Counted from the first letter of the stretch, positions 1 through 9,650 are shown. The stretch: DNA of 64,000 nt from CAMPKL01 sp963805925 (GCA_963805925.1 CAWDWB010000008.1:4801-68800); one strand, 5' to 3'. Made by a program: numbers and translations. Notes: generated by a model from the sequence alone, not told the origin.

Positions 1-198
1 TAGCGCCTGCGCGAACTTCGCTGTTGACAGAAGCGCGGGCTGCCCGGGTGGGACAGTCCGGTTTGCAAGCGTGAGTCGTCGAAACGCCCCAAGCAGGCTC
101 CCAGGGGAGTTTGGCGTGCCGGCGTCCTCAGGGGGTTAGGGGGGTACCCTCCCTTCCCACGCTCCTCCAATTCCGAAGATTGCAAATTCACCAGGGGA

Positions 199-225
199 AC
201 TCCCTGCACTCCCTGCACTCCCCGG
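199..225. repeat. Three tandem 9-bp units
   Basis: Two copies of ACTCCCTGC followed by a third degenerate unit, at an exact 9-bp period. The layout resembles one arm of the inverted modules near 38.1-38.8 kb, but no clear inverted partner is visible here; a G-rich stretch at about 130-143 is the nearest candidate. The rest of 1-358 holds no gene I can support. Confidence 0.5.
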
Positions 226-358
226 GAAAGGTGTTGGTTCAAAGGATCAGCGGGTAGAATGGTCGGCGCGAGGCCGCCTAGCCTTTGGCCGGGCGAAAAG
301 CGGGACACCCTGACCCGTTCGGCGGCGTTTCCTTTCAGGGTTCGCTTGCAAGGAGGCG

Positions 359-1010
359 ATGTCCAAAGACCTCTACCGGGATAAACGCTGTCCATTGTGC
401 GATATCGGGAAGGACGTAAACCGCACCGACGCAGGAGTCGGCTTACAGAATCGAATGCGCCTTGCACTGCGGGCACTCCTCGATAGCCAAGGCGCTGGAC
501 AAGACTTTCCGGGATGCGCGTGAGAGTCCAGAGCATTTCGGACAGAAGTACCTGGTAAGAGTGTTTGTCGGGTGCCATACTCGGCTGCATGCGCAGACCT
601 GCGAGAAAGATAGCTGCCCGGGGCCAACGATAGGTGATGACAATTGGATCGATCTTGCCAATCACTACGCGAAGCTCGGAGAGGAAGAGGTGCAGAACGG
701 ACTCTTGTCCTTTCTTTGTACCCGAGCCGCCACGCCAAATGCATTCACGTGTTACAACTCCGCCGACGGATTTCTTGTAGGGACTCCGCTCGAGCCTATG
801 TTCGAGGCTGCGTTGGATGCGCTTGAGGCCCGAGGAGAGATATTACGTCAACCCGACATCCCGTCCTGTGCGTCTGTCACGGCATCTGGTTGGAGACGAT
901 TCTTGCAGCGGGCCAGCAGTGGCCGGAGTCGAAGAAAGCGCCAGCCCATAGATATTCGTGGATTTCGTGTATTTGGTGTCGGCTCTCTCGGAATGGGAGT
1001 AACCGCCTGA
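359..1010 (+). pseudogene. Zinc-ribbon-like hypothetical protein, frameshifted
   Basis: An ATG at 359 follows an AGGAGG-type ribosome site and opens a short frame with a CPLC pair. About 20 codons in, the frame must shift by one base near 415-425 to continue into the long frame, which reads ECALHCG and then a further 180 residues. CPLC plus the second Cys pair would make an N-terminal zinc ribbon. The C-terminal part has a 'T.SGWRRF' segment of the kind seen in small DNA-associated hypothetical proteins. I do not know the function. The shift may be a mutation or a sequencing error. The downstream frame alone could start at TTG 462. Confidence 0.45.
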
Positions 1011-1367
1011 AAACGCGATAGCTATACGAAACCTCACACCAATCTCAAACACAAATTGCATACGCATTCTGTGTCTTCTACCCTCAAACCAATTGGCCCC
1101 AGGCGGTCCGTCCAAAAAACTCGCCCTGAGGCCAAAAGGAGATTCAAGTAGATGCGTAGATCTTCCGACTTGGCAAACTCTTGCGAGATGTCACGGACCG
1201 CCCGATCGGCAACAATGTTGTTCGCGCTCTTGGGGTGAAGAACGGGGTCCAGGAATGGCGCTGGGCGGAAGTCGGTTGAGCCTCGTGTAGCCATCGCTAC
1301 CTGAGTTCCGCCCATGTCGAACCGTCATTCCAGTCTCAGGCCCCGCCAGCGGTAGCTCAAGCAACGC
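1011..1367. other. No supported gene
   Basis: Short frames exist on both strands, the longest being 93 codons on the minus strand (1034-1315), but none has a recognisable motif or a convincing start. I see no repeat or RNA structure here. Confidence 0.4.
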
Positions 1368-1616
1368 TTGCCGCCCGAGCAGGCCGGCAACGACCTGCGC
1401 GAGGCTGGGGTGCACGCTTTCGAGAAGCATTACACGGCGCGTGAGCTGGCCGAGATCTGGGCCCTGGACGAGACCACCGTCCGACGAATCTTCCAAGACG
1501 AGCCCGGCGTTCTCAAGATCGGGCAGTCAGGTAGGCGCGACCGCAAGCGCGACTACGTCTCCATTCGGATCCCTAAGTCCATCGCCGAACGTGTGCATCG
1601 GGAGCGGTCGAAGTGA
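1368..1616 (+). CDS. Excisionase-like helix-turn-helix protein
   Basis: A small basic protein of 82 codons. Residues about 20-45 (HYTARELAEIWALDETTVRR) look like a MerR/excisionase type helix-turn-helix, followed by a wing-like DEPGVLKI segment. It overlaps the start of a tyrosine recombinase gene by 4 bp, the usual arrangement for a recombination directionality factor. The homologous gene at 14060 shares the LAE.W, DEPGVL, GRR..KR and RIP.S.AERVHR segments and sits in the same position before a recombinase. The TTG at 1368 is a weak start; GTG 1410 with an upstream GAGG is as likely and gives a 68-residue product. Confidence 0.65.
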   Translation: MPPEQAGNDLREAGVHAFEKHYTARELAEIWALDETTVRRIFQDEPGVLKIGQSGRRDRKRDYVSIRIPKSIAERVHRERSK

Positions 1617-2752
1617 CGCCGGAGTACAATCGCCCCATGCTCAGCATGTGGAGAAGGCACACGCCGAAGTGCCGACATCGAGCTAAGGGACGCGCTCATA
1701 CGAAATGCAACTGCCCCATTGGGGTGGACGGGGAAGTCAACGGTAGGCGTCTTAGGCGTTTGACCGGACTAAAAGGACTGGCAACGGGCCCTCAGGAAGC
1801 TGGCGCTTTGGGAACCGCCCGACGCGCCTACCTTGACGCCCGTGACGGAGGCCATCGAGGCGTTCCGAATTCATTGCCGAGACCTGGCGCCTTCCACGCG
1901 CAGGAAATACGACAACATGCTGCGCTTACTCGCAGCCTTCTGTGAGGCGCGCTCAATCGACACGATGGCGGAAGTGACTGTCGAAGCGATCGATCGCTTT
2001 CGCGCCACGCGCAAGATTGGCCCAGTCACCGCCACGAAGGAATTGCAGACTCTTCGCCAATTCTGCGCGTTCTGTGTTGAGCGAGGTTGGCTGACCGACA
2101 ACGTCGCGAAGAGAGTCAAGCCTCCGCGGAACGCAAAGCCGGAGCCGATCGAGCCGTACACGACGACCGAAGTGGCGGCGTTCCTGAAGGCGTGTGATTC
2201 CTTCGGAAGAACGAGCTATGAGCGACTCCGTGCCAGGGCGATGGTATTGCTGCTCCGCTATACCGGGCTCAGAATCTCGGATTCGCCACTCTCGCGAGAG
2301 ACAGAATTAGGGAGGAATGTATCCTCCTGCATACACAAAAGACCCGTGGACTGGTGATCCTTCCGCTTCCCCAAGAACTGCTGGTAGCGCTTGAGCGAGT
2401 GCCCTCGCCCAGAGGGGCGCAGCCCGGCTGTCCGTATTTCTTCTGGAACGGGATCGGGTCGCGCCGGGCGGCCGTCGGCGCGGCAGAGCGCACCCTTGCA
2501 TCGGTCTTCCAGGCTTCTGGCGTCGCAAAGGCCAAAGCGCACCGTTTTCGGCACACGCTGGCCACCGACATTCTTGTCAAAGGGGGAACCGAGCAGGACG
2601 TGGCGGATGTGCTGGGAATCAGTCCCGCGGTCGTTCGGAAGCACTACGCCAAATGGACGCCAGCGCGACAGCAACGCATCCTAGCGCTGATGAAGGCCGT
2701 GCATTCTGGCACATTCTCGGCACACGACGAAAAGGAGGCTGTAATCCATTGA
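1613..2752 (+). pseudogene. Tyrosine recombinase (integrase), two frameshifts
   Basis: The product aligns along its whole length with the intact recombinase at 14338. It has an N-terminal Cys/His cluster (KCRHRAKG...KCNCP), a core-binding domain, and a catalytic domain with TGLRISD (first Arg), HRFRH (His and Arg) and KHYAKW (Tyr nucleophile). The reading frame breaks twice: near 1771, at a run AAAAGG, and near 2281, where one base appears lost between RISD and the next strand. All catalytic residues survive in the DNA, so the damage is recent or artefactual. It sits immediately left of an att-like site and is probably the integrase of an element extending left out of the window. Confidence 0.85.
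2707..2724 (+). repeat. Arm-type direct repeat, TGGCACA class
   Basis: TGGCACATTCTCGGCACA: two 7-bp repeats separated by 4 bp. It lies at the 3' end of the broken recombinase, 46 bp before the tRNA fragment. The same class recurs at 15615-15632. Confidence 0.7.
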
Positions 2753-2769
2753 TTTTAAATGAGGTTATG

Positions 2770-2831
2770 TGGTGCGGAGAGGGGGACTCGCATTCCGCCC
2801 GAGGATTGAGCGATCGTAAGTTATTGATTCT
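2770..2831 (-). other. att-like site a: tRNA 3' fragment plus 17-bp core
   Basis: 2770-2790 is the reverse complement of a tRNA 3' end: CCA, discriminator, acceptor strand and the 3' half of the T-arm. The rest of a tRNA is missing. After 24 unrelated bases comes CGTAAGTTATTGATTCT (2815-2831). The 21-bp and 17-bp words recur with identical spacing at 15510-15571. The layout is that expected of a hybrid att site left by insertion into a tRNA gene. Confidence 0.75.
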
Positions 2832-2874
2832 TCTATGGCGGGAGTGTCGATAGTGGCGGCCTTGACGGCCTAAG

Positions 2875-2892
2875 TGGTGCAAAAGTGGTGCA
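2875..2892 (+). repeat. Arm-type direct repeat, TGGTGCA class
   Basis: TGGTGCAAAAGTGGTGCA, again two 7-bp repeats with 4-bp spacing, 44 bp after the core of site a. It is identical over 18 bp to 15445-15462, at the 3' end of the intact recombinase gene. Confidence 0.75.
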
Positions 2893-3534
2893 AAGCTCCA
2901 AAAGACCGGACGTTGTCGGAGTTATCTAAACTGGGCGCTCGCCGGGCGACTCGACGGCCGGCTTGGCATTCGGCAGAGAATCGGGTTCTGAGGGCGCATG
3001 AAGTGCGGATGTAGAAGAACGCAAATCGTACCCCGCACGAAAGCCGCGCCTAGCCAAAACGAAGCTTCTCAATCCACCACAACGCAGCGACAAAGCAGCT
3101 TGCCTTTGCGCTCTGGACACCCTCGGCCTTGCGTAGTAGTAGATCTACTGCTACCGTCCGACCCTTCTCGCCGGACGAGAAAAGAACCGGCTAGGCCGTT
3201 CGCACGCTTCGATTCGTAGCGGCACCTTTTCAAATTGCGATCGTCAAACTTGAACGCGGGCGGCAAGCCAACGATGCAGGTGAGCGGTTCGAAGTTGAGG
3301 ATTTCGAGCGCCAAACTTGCCAACCGGCTCGACTCTGGACCCTGGATGGGAGCCCTAGCCAAAGAATTGAGCGCTCGACAACGGCAGCCATCCGGAAGAC
3401 CAACATATTCTTGATGGAATCTACCTTCGCATGGAAGGAAATGAACAGTCCGTTGGGAAGCCCGTCTAGACTGGCGTCTTGGAACCGCTCACCGTTGGGT
3501 AAGGAGTGATCTAGCGTGATTACCAGCGCGGCTC
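2893..3534. other. No supported gene
   Basis: Only short overlapping frames without motifs. If the element model is right this is the left, integrase-distal end of the 12.8-kb element. Confidence 0.5.
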
Positions 3535-5010
3535 TTAGCGCCGCCTGTCGACCCGTTGATACGTGCGGACGACCCGACCGTTCGCCTCGACAACGAAACC
3601 AGCCACTCCTCCGTCATCCGACATTTCGAACGAGAGCTGCAACGGCTGACCGGCGGCGGCGAAGCGATGCTCTGAAACAGGCGCCAAGGACAAGGTCGGT
3701 ATGGTATCTCCGCTGACCTGCAGATGGCCGTCGACTATGGCAACGTCTACGGTGTGCGTATGGTCGGCATCGCCGTATGTTCCGACGTAGGTGCGCAGCG
3801 CCTCAACAGGTACGTCGAACGCCATTGCTGCCACGTCGACGTCTAGCTCTGTGAGAAAGGTCTTGGCTATGCCGTCAGAGGGGTTGAGTTCAAGGGCGCG
3901 CATGAATGCCGCGATCGCCTCTTCCCGATCTCCCTTGTCGGCGTAGGCCTCTCCCAACATTTCATAGATCACTGCGGCGCTGGTTGGTCGCTGCTTCAAT
4001 TCCTGTTCGATCACATCCTCGGCTTGCTCGAGTCGATCGTTCACCACCAATTCGCCGGCCAGCTCCATAATCGCTCTGGTCGAGACCGGCCGGGGAAGAC
4101 CGTAGTGCTGCGCCGCTTGCTCGAAGTAGGAATGGATACCCTCGATCCCGCTCTGGTCATACAGGGTTAGCGGCTCACGAAGCGCCCAGTGCTGAAAAAC
4201 GAATTCGAGACCTTGGCGAACACTGCGGTGCACGACTGAGTTGTGGGATTCCTCCGGCATCACCCGCCAGTCCCACTCGAACTCCTCAGGAGAGTGTTCG
4301 GTGAGCACGCCGGCGAGCTTCATCACCCCTCCAGTGAGACCGCCGCCTTCATTGCCCGTGGTCATGTAGAGCGCCTTGTGGAGTTTCTCGTGGTCGCCGA
4401 AAAATGTGTCCGCTTGAGTCACCAGACTCTGCTTGTCCCACTGCAGGCTAGGGCTTACCGCGATGTAGGCGTCGAAAAGATCGGGTTGATGTACAAGCGA
4501 GTAGATTGCGAACAAGCCGCCCAAGGAATGGCCGGCGAGGATCCGATATGGCTGTGTTCGGTACGAGCTGTCGACGTAAGGGATGAGCTCTTTCGAAAGG
4601 AACGCCAAGAAATTCTCGGCTCCACCGCTAGTCGGCTGCGTCGGCTGGGTCTCTCGCGGAAGCGGCGCCATATCCCGGCCGCGATCATAGTTGGCGATGG
4701 CGACCACGATGGTTTTCGGGATCAAATCGTTGGTCGCCAAGAAGTCGACGAGTCCTGTCGTGTGACGGAAGTGCTGCGGGCCGTCCAATAGGTACAGGAC
4801 CGGAAATCGCGAATCGGACTGCTCGTAGCCTCGCGGCACGGAAACGATAAGCCGCCGTTTTTCACCGAGGACTACCGAGTCGATGCTGGTCCATTCTCCA
4901 ATCGTGATCCGCTCGCCGTCCTCTTGCGCGGCTACGGGCGGAACAAGCTCAGCAATAGATCCCAGGGCGAGTATCAGCAAAAGGAATTGACAAAGACGTG
5001 TTCGAGTCAT
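3535..5010 (-). CDS. Secreted alpha/beta-hydrolase (putative esterase) with TPR and C-terminal domain
   Basis: A 491-residue protein with an N-terminal signal peptide (hydrophobic stretch about 7-28 ending VAAQ). Residues about 40-285 form a putative-esterase domain of the Fes/IroE and esterase D type, with the nucleophile elbow GHSLGG (Ser about 160), VLYLLDG, and a likely catalytic His in EESHNSV (about 255). Residues about 330-390 contain a TPR pair (AVIYEMLGEAYADKGDREEA). The C-terminal 100 residues are beta-rich and resemble the small domains often appended to acidobacterial hydrolases. It probably cleaves ester bonds in the periplasm; the substrate cannot be told. The upstream GGAG before ATG 5010 supports this start. 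Confidence 0.85.
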   Translation of the reverse strand: MTRTRLCQFLLLILALGSIAELVPPVAAQEDGERITIGEWTSIDSVVLGEKRRLIVSVPRGYEQSDSRFPVLYLLDGPQHFRHTTGLVDFLATNDLIPKTIVVAIANYDRGRDMAPLPRETQPTQPTSGGAENFLAFLSKELIPYVDSSYRTQPYRILAGHSLGGLFAIYSLVHQPDLFDAYIAVSPSLQWDKQSLVTQADTFFGDHEKLHKALYMTTGNEGGGLTGGVMKLAGVLTEHSPEEFEWDWRVMPEESHNSVVHRSVRQGLEFVFQHWALREPLTLYDQSGIEGIHSYFEQAAQHYGLPRPVSTRAIMELAGELVVNDRLEQAEDVIEQELKQRPTSAAVIYEMLGEAYADKGDREEAIAAFMRALELNPSDGIAKTFLTELDVDVAAMAFDVPVEALRTYVGTYGDADHTHTVDVAIVDGHLQVSGDTIPTLSLAPVSEHRFAAAGQPLQLSFEMSDDGGVAGFVVEANGRVVRTYQRVDRRR

Positions 5011-5082
5011 GAGATTGCTCCAATTTAGAGCACGATTCGTTGTGGCTCACGGCTGTGCCGTGCGCCACGACGGGCGCTTTCC

Positions 5083-7095
5083 TCACTGGCCTGCCAGAGC
5101 ATCCGCTAGGCCGGTAAGCAGCTCGGCGCCTTCGGGGACTTGGATGGAGGAGCCTTCGAAGTCGTCGCCGATGGATTCGACGCGTCCTCCGAGCGTTTCG
5201 GCCAGGAAGGCCTCGGTGACGGCGTTGAACGACTTGTTGTTCTCCGGGCGCGCGAAGCCATGGCCTTCGTCCGGGTAGAGCACGTAGGTCACGGGGATGT
5301 CGCGCGCCTTCATCGCCTCGACGATCTGTTCGGGCTCGGCCCGCTTCACGCGTGGGTCGTTCGCGCCTTGGCCGATCAGCAGCGGCCGGACGATCTGGTC
5401 GGCGTACGTGAGCGGCGAGCGCTCTTTGAGCAGCGCGCGGCCTTCTTCCGTCTCGACGTCGCCTACGCGCACGGCGAACCTGTTCTTCGTCGGCGCCCAG
5501 TAGGGCGGAATGGTTTCGAGCAGCGTCACCAGGTTCGCCGGTCCGGCGATGTCGACCCCGCAGGCGAACTTCTCAGGTGTGAAGGTGAGGCCGACGAGGG
5601 TTGAGTAACCGCCGTAGCTGCCGCCCATGATGCAAACTTTGTCCGCCTGCGCCACGCCCTCCTTGATCGCCCAGTCGGTGGCGTCGATCAGGTCGTCATG
5701 GATCTTGCCGGCCCACTCCATGTCGCCGGCGTTGGTGAAGTCCTTGCCGAGGCCGGTCGAGGCGCGGTAGTTGACGCTCAGTACGGCGTAGCCGCGGTTG
5801 GCGAGCCATTGGTGGTAGGGGTTGAAGCCCCAGTTGTCGCGCCCCCAGGGGCCGCCGTGCACGAACAGGACCATCGGCACGGGCTCGGACGGGCGTCCGT
5901 CGCCGTCCGGGTCGGATTCGAGCGGGAGCGTGAGGTAGCTGACGAGGTCGAGGCCGTCGCGGGACTTCAGCGTCAAGGCGTGCATGGGCGCGAGCGGCAA
6001 GCCCTCGAGGGCCTTCAGGTTGCTGAACAAGCGCGTGGCCTTCTTCGGCTCGCGCTCGTAGAGGTAGTACTCGACGGGGCCGTCCGAGCGCTCGTAGGCG
6101 GCGATCCAGCGCTGGTCGTCCTGGCTCCGTGAGACGACCGTGAGCTCGCCTTCGGCGGCTTGGCGCAGAAAGTCGAGGTCGGCGGCAATCGAGTCATCGA
6201 GAGTCGTCCACTCGCGGCGCTCGTAGGTCGAGGAAGCCGCCTGGATGTTGCGCTCGGTCGGGTGGACCATCCAGCCCGAGACGTCGGCGCGGGGATCCTC
6301 GAAGACGGTCTTCTTTTCCCCGGTTTCGAGGTTGAGCGAAACCAACGCGGCGGTGTTGCGGTCGCGACTGTCGCGCAGATAGAGAATGCTCTTGGTTTTG
6401 TCGAAGCCGATCACCGAGGTCGTCAGCGTGTCGTCCGAGCCCACGGCGAAGAGCTCCTCCCAACCGCCGCCTGCTTTTTGGAGATACTTCATGCCGCCGT
6501 CGGGCGTCATTCGAGTGGCGAGGCGCACTTGCAGGTCCCGGTCGGTGACGTACCCGGCGAATCCGGGGTTCTCTTCGATCAGTTTGCGCTCGCCGGTGAG
6601 AAGGTTGACGAGGAACAGGTCGTGGAGGCGCTTGTCACGCTCGTTAATGGGGACCACAGCTTGAGTCGGATGCTCGGGACTGAGATGCGGCGTCCGTATC
6701 GAGATCCCCTCGATCGGCGTCAAGTTGTGAGTCTCGTCGTTCGCGAGGTCGACTCGGAACCCTTGCCAGTTCTCGTCGCCGGCTTTGTCTTGACCATAAA
6801 GGATGTCGTTGTTGGTGTACGCCCACCAATAGAAGCGGATGCCGCGCTTGCGGTCGTTGGTGACGGCGCGGGCGGCGCCGAGTTCGTCGATCGGCGCGAC
6901 CCAGACGTTCATGACGCCTTCGTCCGGGGCGAGATAGCTGATCCGGGTTCCGTCCGGGCTGAGCCGTACGCCGGCGCGGTCGGGGTTGCCGAACAGCACG
7001 TCGCGGGAGATGAGCGGCGGTTGCGAGGCTTCAGGCGGGGCGGAACCGCACCCGGCCAGCAATACCAGAACGAGGCGGAAGACGACTCGGTTCAT
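5083..7095 (-). CDS. S9 family prolyl oligopeptidase-type serine peptidase, lipoprotein
   Basis: A 670-residue protein. The N-terminus has a lipobox (VLLAGCGS), so it is probably a membrane-anchored lipoprotein. Residues about 30-390 form a WD40/PD40-like beta-propeller (LSPDGTRISYLAP and similar repeats). The C-terminal alpha/beta-hydrolase domain carries GGSYGGYS (Ser about 494), GANDPRV (Asp about 580) and DEGHGF (His about 612), a complete triad for the acylaminoacyl-peptidase and dipeptidyl-peptidase branch of S9. It would release small peptides in the periplasm. A sigma-70-like promoter lies just upstream at 7143-7171. Confidence 0.93.
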   Translation of the reverse strand: MNRVVFRLVLVLLAGCGSAPPEASQPPLISRDVLFGNPDRAGVRLSPDGTRISYLAPDEGVMNVWVAPIDELGAARAVTNDRKRGIRFYWWAYTNNDILYGQDKAGDENWQGFRVDLANDETHNLTPIEGISIRTPHLSPEHPTQAVVPINERDKRLHDLFLVNLLTGERKLIEENPGFAGYVTDRDLQVRLATRMTPDGGMKYLQKAGGGWEELFAVGSDDTLTTSVIGFDKTKSILYLRDSRDRNTAALVSLNLETGEKKTVFEDPRADVSGWMVHPTERNIQAASSTYERREWTTLDDSIAADLDFLRQAAEGELTVVSRSQDDQRWIAAYERSDGPVEYYLYEREPKKATRLFSNLKALEGLPLAPMHALTLKSRDGLDLVSYLTLPLESDPDGDGRPSEPVPMVLFVHGGPWGRDNWGFNPYHQWLANRGYAVLSVNYRASTGLGKDFTNAGDMEWAGKIHDDLIDATDWAIKEGVAQADKVCIMGGSYGGYSTLVGLTFTPEKFACGVDIAGPANLVTLLETIPPYWAPTKNRFAVRVGDVETEEGRALLKERSPLTYADQIVRPLLIGQGANDPRVKRAEPEQIVEAMKARDIPVTYVLYPDEGHGFARPENNKSFNAVTEAFLAETLGGRVESIGDDFEGSSIQVPEGAELLTGLADALAGQ

Positions 7096-7142
7096 GGGAA
7101 CCTCCGAACCGGGATTTCCGTTTTGGCCCCGTGGCCGGGGTT

Positions 7143-7171
7143 AGACTAGCCGATCCACGGCCGCGATGCAA
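7143..7171 (-). promoter_or_regulatory. Promoter of the S9 peptidase gene
   Basis: On the minus strand TTGCAT and TAGTCT are separated by 17 bp. The leader that follows contains GGCC-N4-GGCC and a segment very like the leader of the hydrolase gene that starts at 8703. Confidence 0.6.
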
Positions 7172-7339
7172 GGATTTTCGGGCGTTGTTCAACTGCGATC
7201 TCTCCTAATGCCGGGGCTGCACCCGTCGAAGCGAGCGTCAACGGGGTACCCTGGCCCCTTAAGCGCCCGCTGAGCCGAGACCGCTCCGAAGCCGCACTCC
7301 CGGCAGCGACCAGCTCCGGCTGCTTTCGGACTCGTCGCA

Positions 7340-7405
7340 TCACCCTCTCGGCACGGGCAGCGCCGCCAACCTCGCCAGCATCTCGCCGAAGAGCCGCAGC
7401 GACTC
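7340..7405 (-). pseudogene. IS1380-type transposase C-terminal remnant
   Basis: Translates as RLFGEMLARLAALPVPRG then stop, which matches the usual C-terminus of IS1380-family transposases. Nothing upstream of it is preserved. It adds to the IS1380 debris at 9140-9385 and the larger copy at 46-47.4 kb. Confidence 0.45.
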
Positions 7406-7413
7406 AGGTTCAC

Positions 7414-8703
7414 TCAAGGAAGATTGCTTAGGAAGTCGTTCATCTCGCGCAGCACATCCGCTTCGTTCGAACGGAATACGAAGTGACTCGCATGCGGCAG
7501 GCGAACGACACGGGCCGAGGGCACGCCCCTTTCAAAAGCCGTGGCTTGCGCACCCGCAATAGCCTCATCTCGAGCTTCAGCCGCCGCGCGAGCGGCATCG
7601 TCCTTAAACCGTTGCGTGGTTGCGTGGGGAACCGCATAAATAGCCAGAACCGGCACTGGGATGTCCGTGTACTTCTGCATACCCCTCATGATCGCTTGAG
7701 CGATCGGCGGCATCTGCGGTGGCGGTCCTGCCGAAGGCGGATCGGACAAGTTCTTTTGCATCTCCCTTAAGTCGCGTTCAAACCCCGGCAGTATCGTATC
7801 GAGGAGCTCCGCAACCAACGGCCTCAGATCCTGCGGGCCCTTACCGGGCTCCAACTGCTCCAGCTTCTCCTGCAACTCGGCCAGGTCCATTCCGAAATCA
7901 CCGCGCGAGCGATCGTAGTACGCGTAGTAATAGCCGGCATCTAGATAAATCAAGCCTGCGACTCTTGCGGGACGCCGCGATCCGATGGAGCTCAGTTCCT
8001 CGCCGCCGAGCGAGTGTCCAGCCAGTACTGGCCGGTTCAGTTCGAGTGTATCGAGTACGGCGAGAACATCGTCGCCAAGACGGTCTGCCGAATACGTCTC
8101 ATCCCCGACGGGTGACGGAGCGCTGGAGGAGCCGAATCCGCGCCGGGTGATCCCGAAGACGTGGTACGTATCGGTCAGCTTGAGCGCAAACTTGTCGAAG
8201 ACGTGCGCCGAGTTTCCGAGGCCGGCCAGTAGGACCAGGGGCCTTCCAGATCCGCCCCAATCGAGGACCTCCAGGTTGACGTGATCGTCTACGGTTACGA
8301 ATTGAGCGGCATGCGGGGATGGGTCACGCCATGCAATTTCTTCGTTGGCGCGCTGGAATTCGATCGGCAACGACTGAGACTGACGCTGCGTCCAGGCGCC
8401 GCTGATCGAGGTAGCGTCGGTGTTGAGCTCCCCTTCGAAGCTGCCGCGTAGCTGGTTAATGGCGAAGCTGATTTTGGAACCGTCCAGCGAGAATGAATCC
8501 GTGACCATACCAATGCCTCGATCACTGCTGATGAAGACCGTGGCCTGCCAGCCGCCGCTATCGGTTTTCGCGACTCGCATGATCGTCTGCAGTTCCTGCG
8601 GGCCCACTTTGAGGGCGCCCTGCCAGTCGCCGGCAATGTCTTGTGCAAACGCGGGTATTGCAGTACACGCGGCAAGGACGATGAAACGGACGTATCCCTT
8701 CAT
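7414..8703 (-). CDS. Secreted alpha/beta-hydrolase
   Basis: A 429-residue protein starting at ATG 8703 (MKGYVRFIVLAACTAIPAFAQ, a signal peptide). The frame is open further upstream, but the promoter and leader lie there and the signal peptide fixes the start. Residues about 20-140 are a beta-rich N-terminal region (DIAGDWQGAL, GSWxG-like repeats) found in other acidobacterial hydrolases. The hydrolase domain has GHSLGG (Ser about 229), a cap region, and a C-terminal PHASHFVF His (about 406). Substrate unknown. It is not co-transcribed with the S9 gene, since each has its own promoter of the same design. Confidence 0.85.
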   Translation of the reverse strand: MKGYVRFIVLAACTAIPAFAQDIAGDWQGALKVGPQELQTIMRVAKTDSGGWQATVFISSDRGIGMVTDSFSLDGSKISFAINQLRGSFEGELNTDATSISGAWTQRQSQSLPIEFQRANEEIAWRDPSPHAAQFVTVDDHVNLEVLDWGGSGRPLVLLAGLGNSAHVFDKFALKLTDTYHVFGITRRGFGSSSAPSPVGDETYSADRLGDDVLAVLDTLELNRPVLAGHSLGGEELSSIGSRRPARVAGLIYLDAGYYYAYYDRSRGDFGMDLAELQEKLEQLEPGKGPQDLRPLVAELLDTILPGFERDLREMQKNLSDPPSAGPPPQMPPIAQAIMRGMQKYTDIPVPVLAIYAVPHATTQRFKDDAARAAAEARDEAIAGAQATAFERGVPSARVVRLPHASHFVFRSNEADVLREMNDFLSNLP

Positions 8704-8738
8704 ACCGAGATTTCCATTTTGGCCCAGTGGCCGTAAAC

Positions 8739-8767
8739 AGAGTAGACGATCCAGGCCTGTCCTACAA
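8739..8767 (-). promoter_or_regulatory. Promoter of the hydrolase gene
   Basis: Minus-strand TTGTAG and TACTCT with 17-bp spacing. Promoter and leader closely resemble those of the S9 peptidase gene, including a GGCC-N4-GGCC palindrome between the -10 element and the start codon. Confidence 0.6.
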
Positions 8768-8896
8768 CGGTTTTTCGGGTTGTGGTCATTGGTAATTCTG
8801 CCGTCCGCCGCTGACGCCGGCGGCCAACCGCGGCCGATCGGAGCCATCAATCCACGGCTCCTTCGCCGTTGAGTTAACACTGGAATCAACCCAGCT

Positions 8897-8980
8897 CTAT
8901 TGCCCCTCGGCCCGGCGCTCCGCCAGAAACGTCGCAACCGCCTCGGTGAATTCCGGCCTCGCGTTCGATGGGCGCAAGCG
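8897..8980 (-). pseudogene. Alpha/beta-hydrolase C-terminal fragment
   Basis: Reads PEFTEAVATFLAERRAEGQ and then a stop, the typical final helix of an alpha/beta-hydrolase (…F…V..FL…). No hydrolase sequence precedes it. I treat it as a remnant. Confidence is limited by its length. Confidence 0.35.
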
Positions 8981-9139
8981 AAAACAACCCCGGAGCTATT
9001 GCATTATCCCCGCAGAAGAGAGTAATTGCCGGTCCAGAACTGTCGCCGTTATCCGCTTTGCCGTGCGTAATTTACTTGGATCATGACCTCAGTGCAAGTG
9101 TTTTTCAGCCCTGCACCATGTCTCAGTTCCTCTTCCGCA

Positions 9140-9385
9140 CCGCCAGCGCCGCGAGTTGCCCCCGCTCTTCGTTCGACCTGAAGCAGCGACACGACAGGCG
9201 CGTCCAGCTCGTGGCCCGCTCGCCTTCCCTGATCTACTCCGACGCGCCGGGCTTGTTGTAGAAACGCACCGCCGGGCTGGAGGGCAAGCTCATGTTGGCG
9301 ACGAGGAACCCGATGCGGGGGAACAGGGCGCCCAGAGCGCTGCGTTGGTCAGCAGACGAGCGTCGAATCGGAAATCCGGAATTGA
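9140..9385 (-). mobile_element. IS1380 remnant with internal deletion
   Basis: 9140-9282 matches the transposase-coding part of the IS1380 copy at about 46395-46525, and 9316-9385 matches that element's right end (47410-47460: GGGCGCCCAGAGCGCTGCG, then …AAATCCGG). The about 900 bp that should separate them is gone. The element reads into the neighbouring fragments and gives a misleading long minus-strand frame. Confidence 0.65.
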
Positions 9386-9444
9386 ATAGCCCCGCTGTAT
9401 CGCGCCGTGCGCGCCTGATCGGACGAAATCATCCCCACGCGCGG

Positions 9445-9650
9445 CTACCCCCATGCCGAGGCGTGGTCCTCGGCGTACTGCCCGAAGGGTGCGAGGCGCT
9501 CGGCCGGTGATTGTCTCCACTCCCGATGAGACCTCGGCCGTGGCCCCCTGCGGCGAGAGGCCGAACAGCACGGCCAAGTGGCGCGCCAGGTCCGGGGCGA
9601 CGCCGACGTCCTCCAGAGACTTGATGAAGCGATCTTCAGGCTCTGACGCC
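9445..9650 (-). pseudogene. NmrA-like NAD(P)-binding protein, C-terminal fragment
   Basis: Reads EDVGVAPDLARHLAVLFG, then AEVSSGVETITGRAPRT. A one-base shift recovers FGQYAEDHASAWG and a stop. This is the characteristic C-terminus of NmrA/SDR-type NAD(P)-binding proteins (…TGRPPRTF..YA.DHA…). Only about 65 residues remain, joined in frame to the end of the penicillin acylase remnant. Confidence 0.6.

Noticed and set aside
6160..7149. 329-codon plus-strand frame
   Set aside because: It is antisense to the S9 peptidase, has no motif, and reflects the high GC content.
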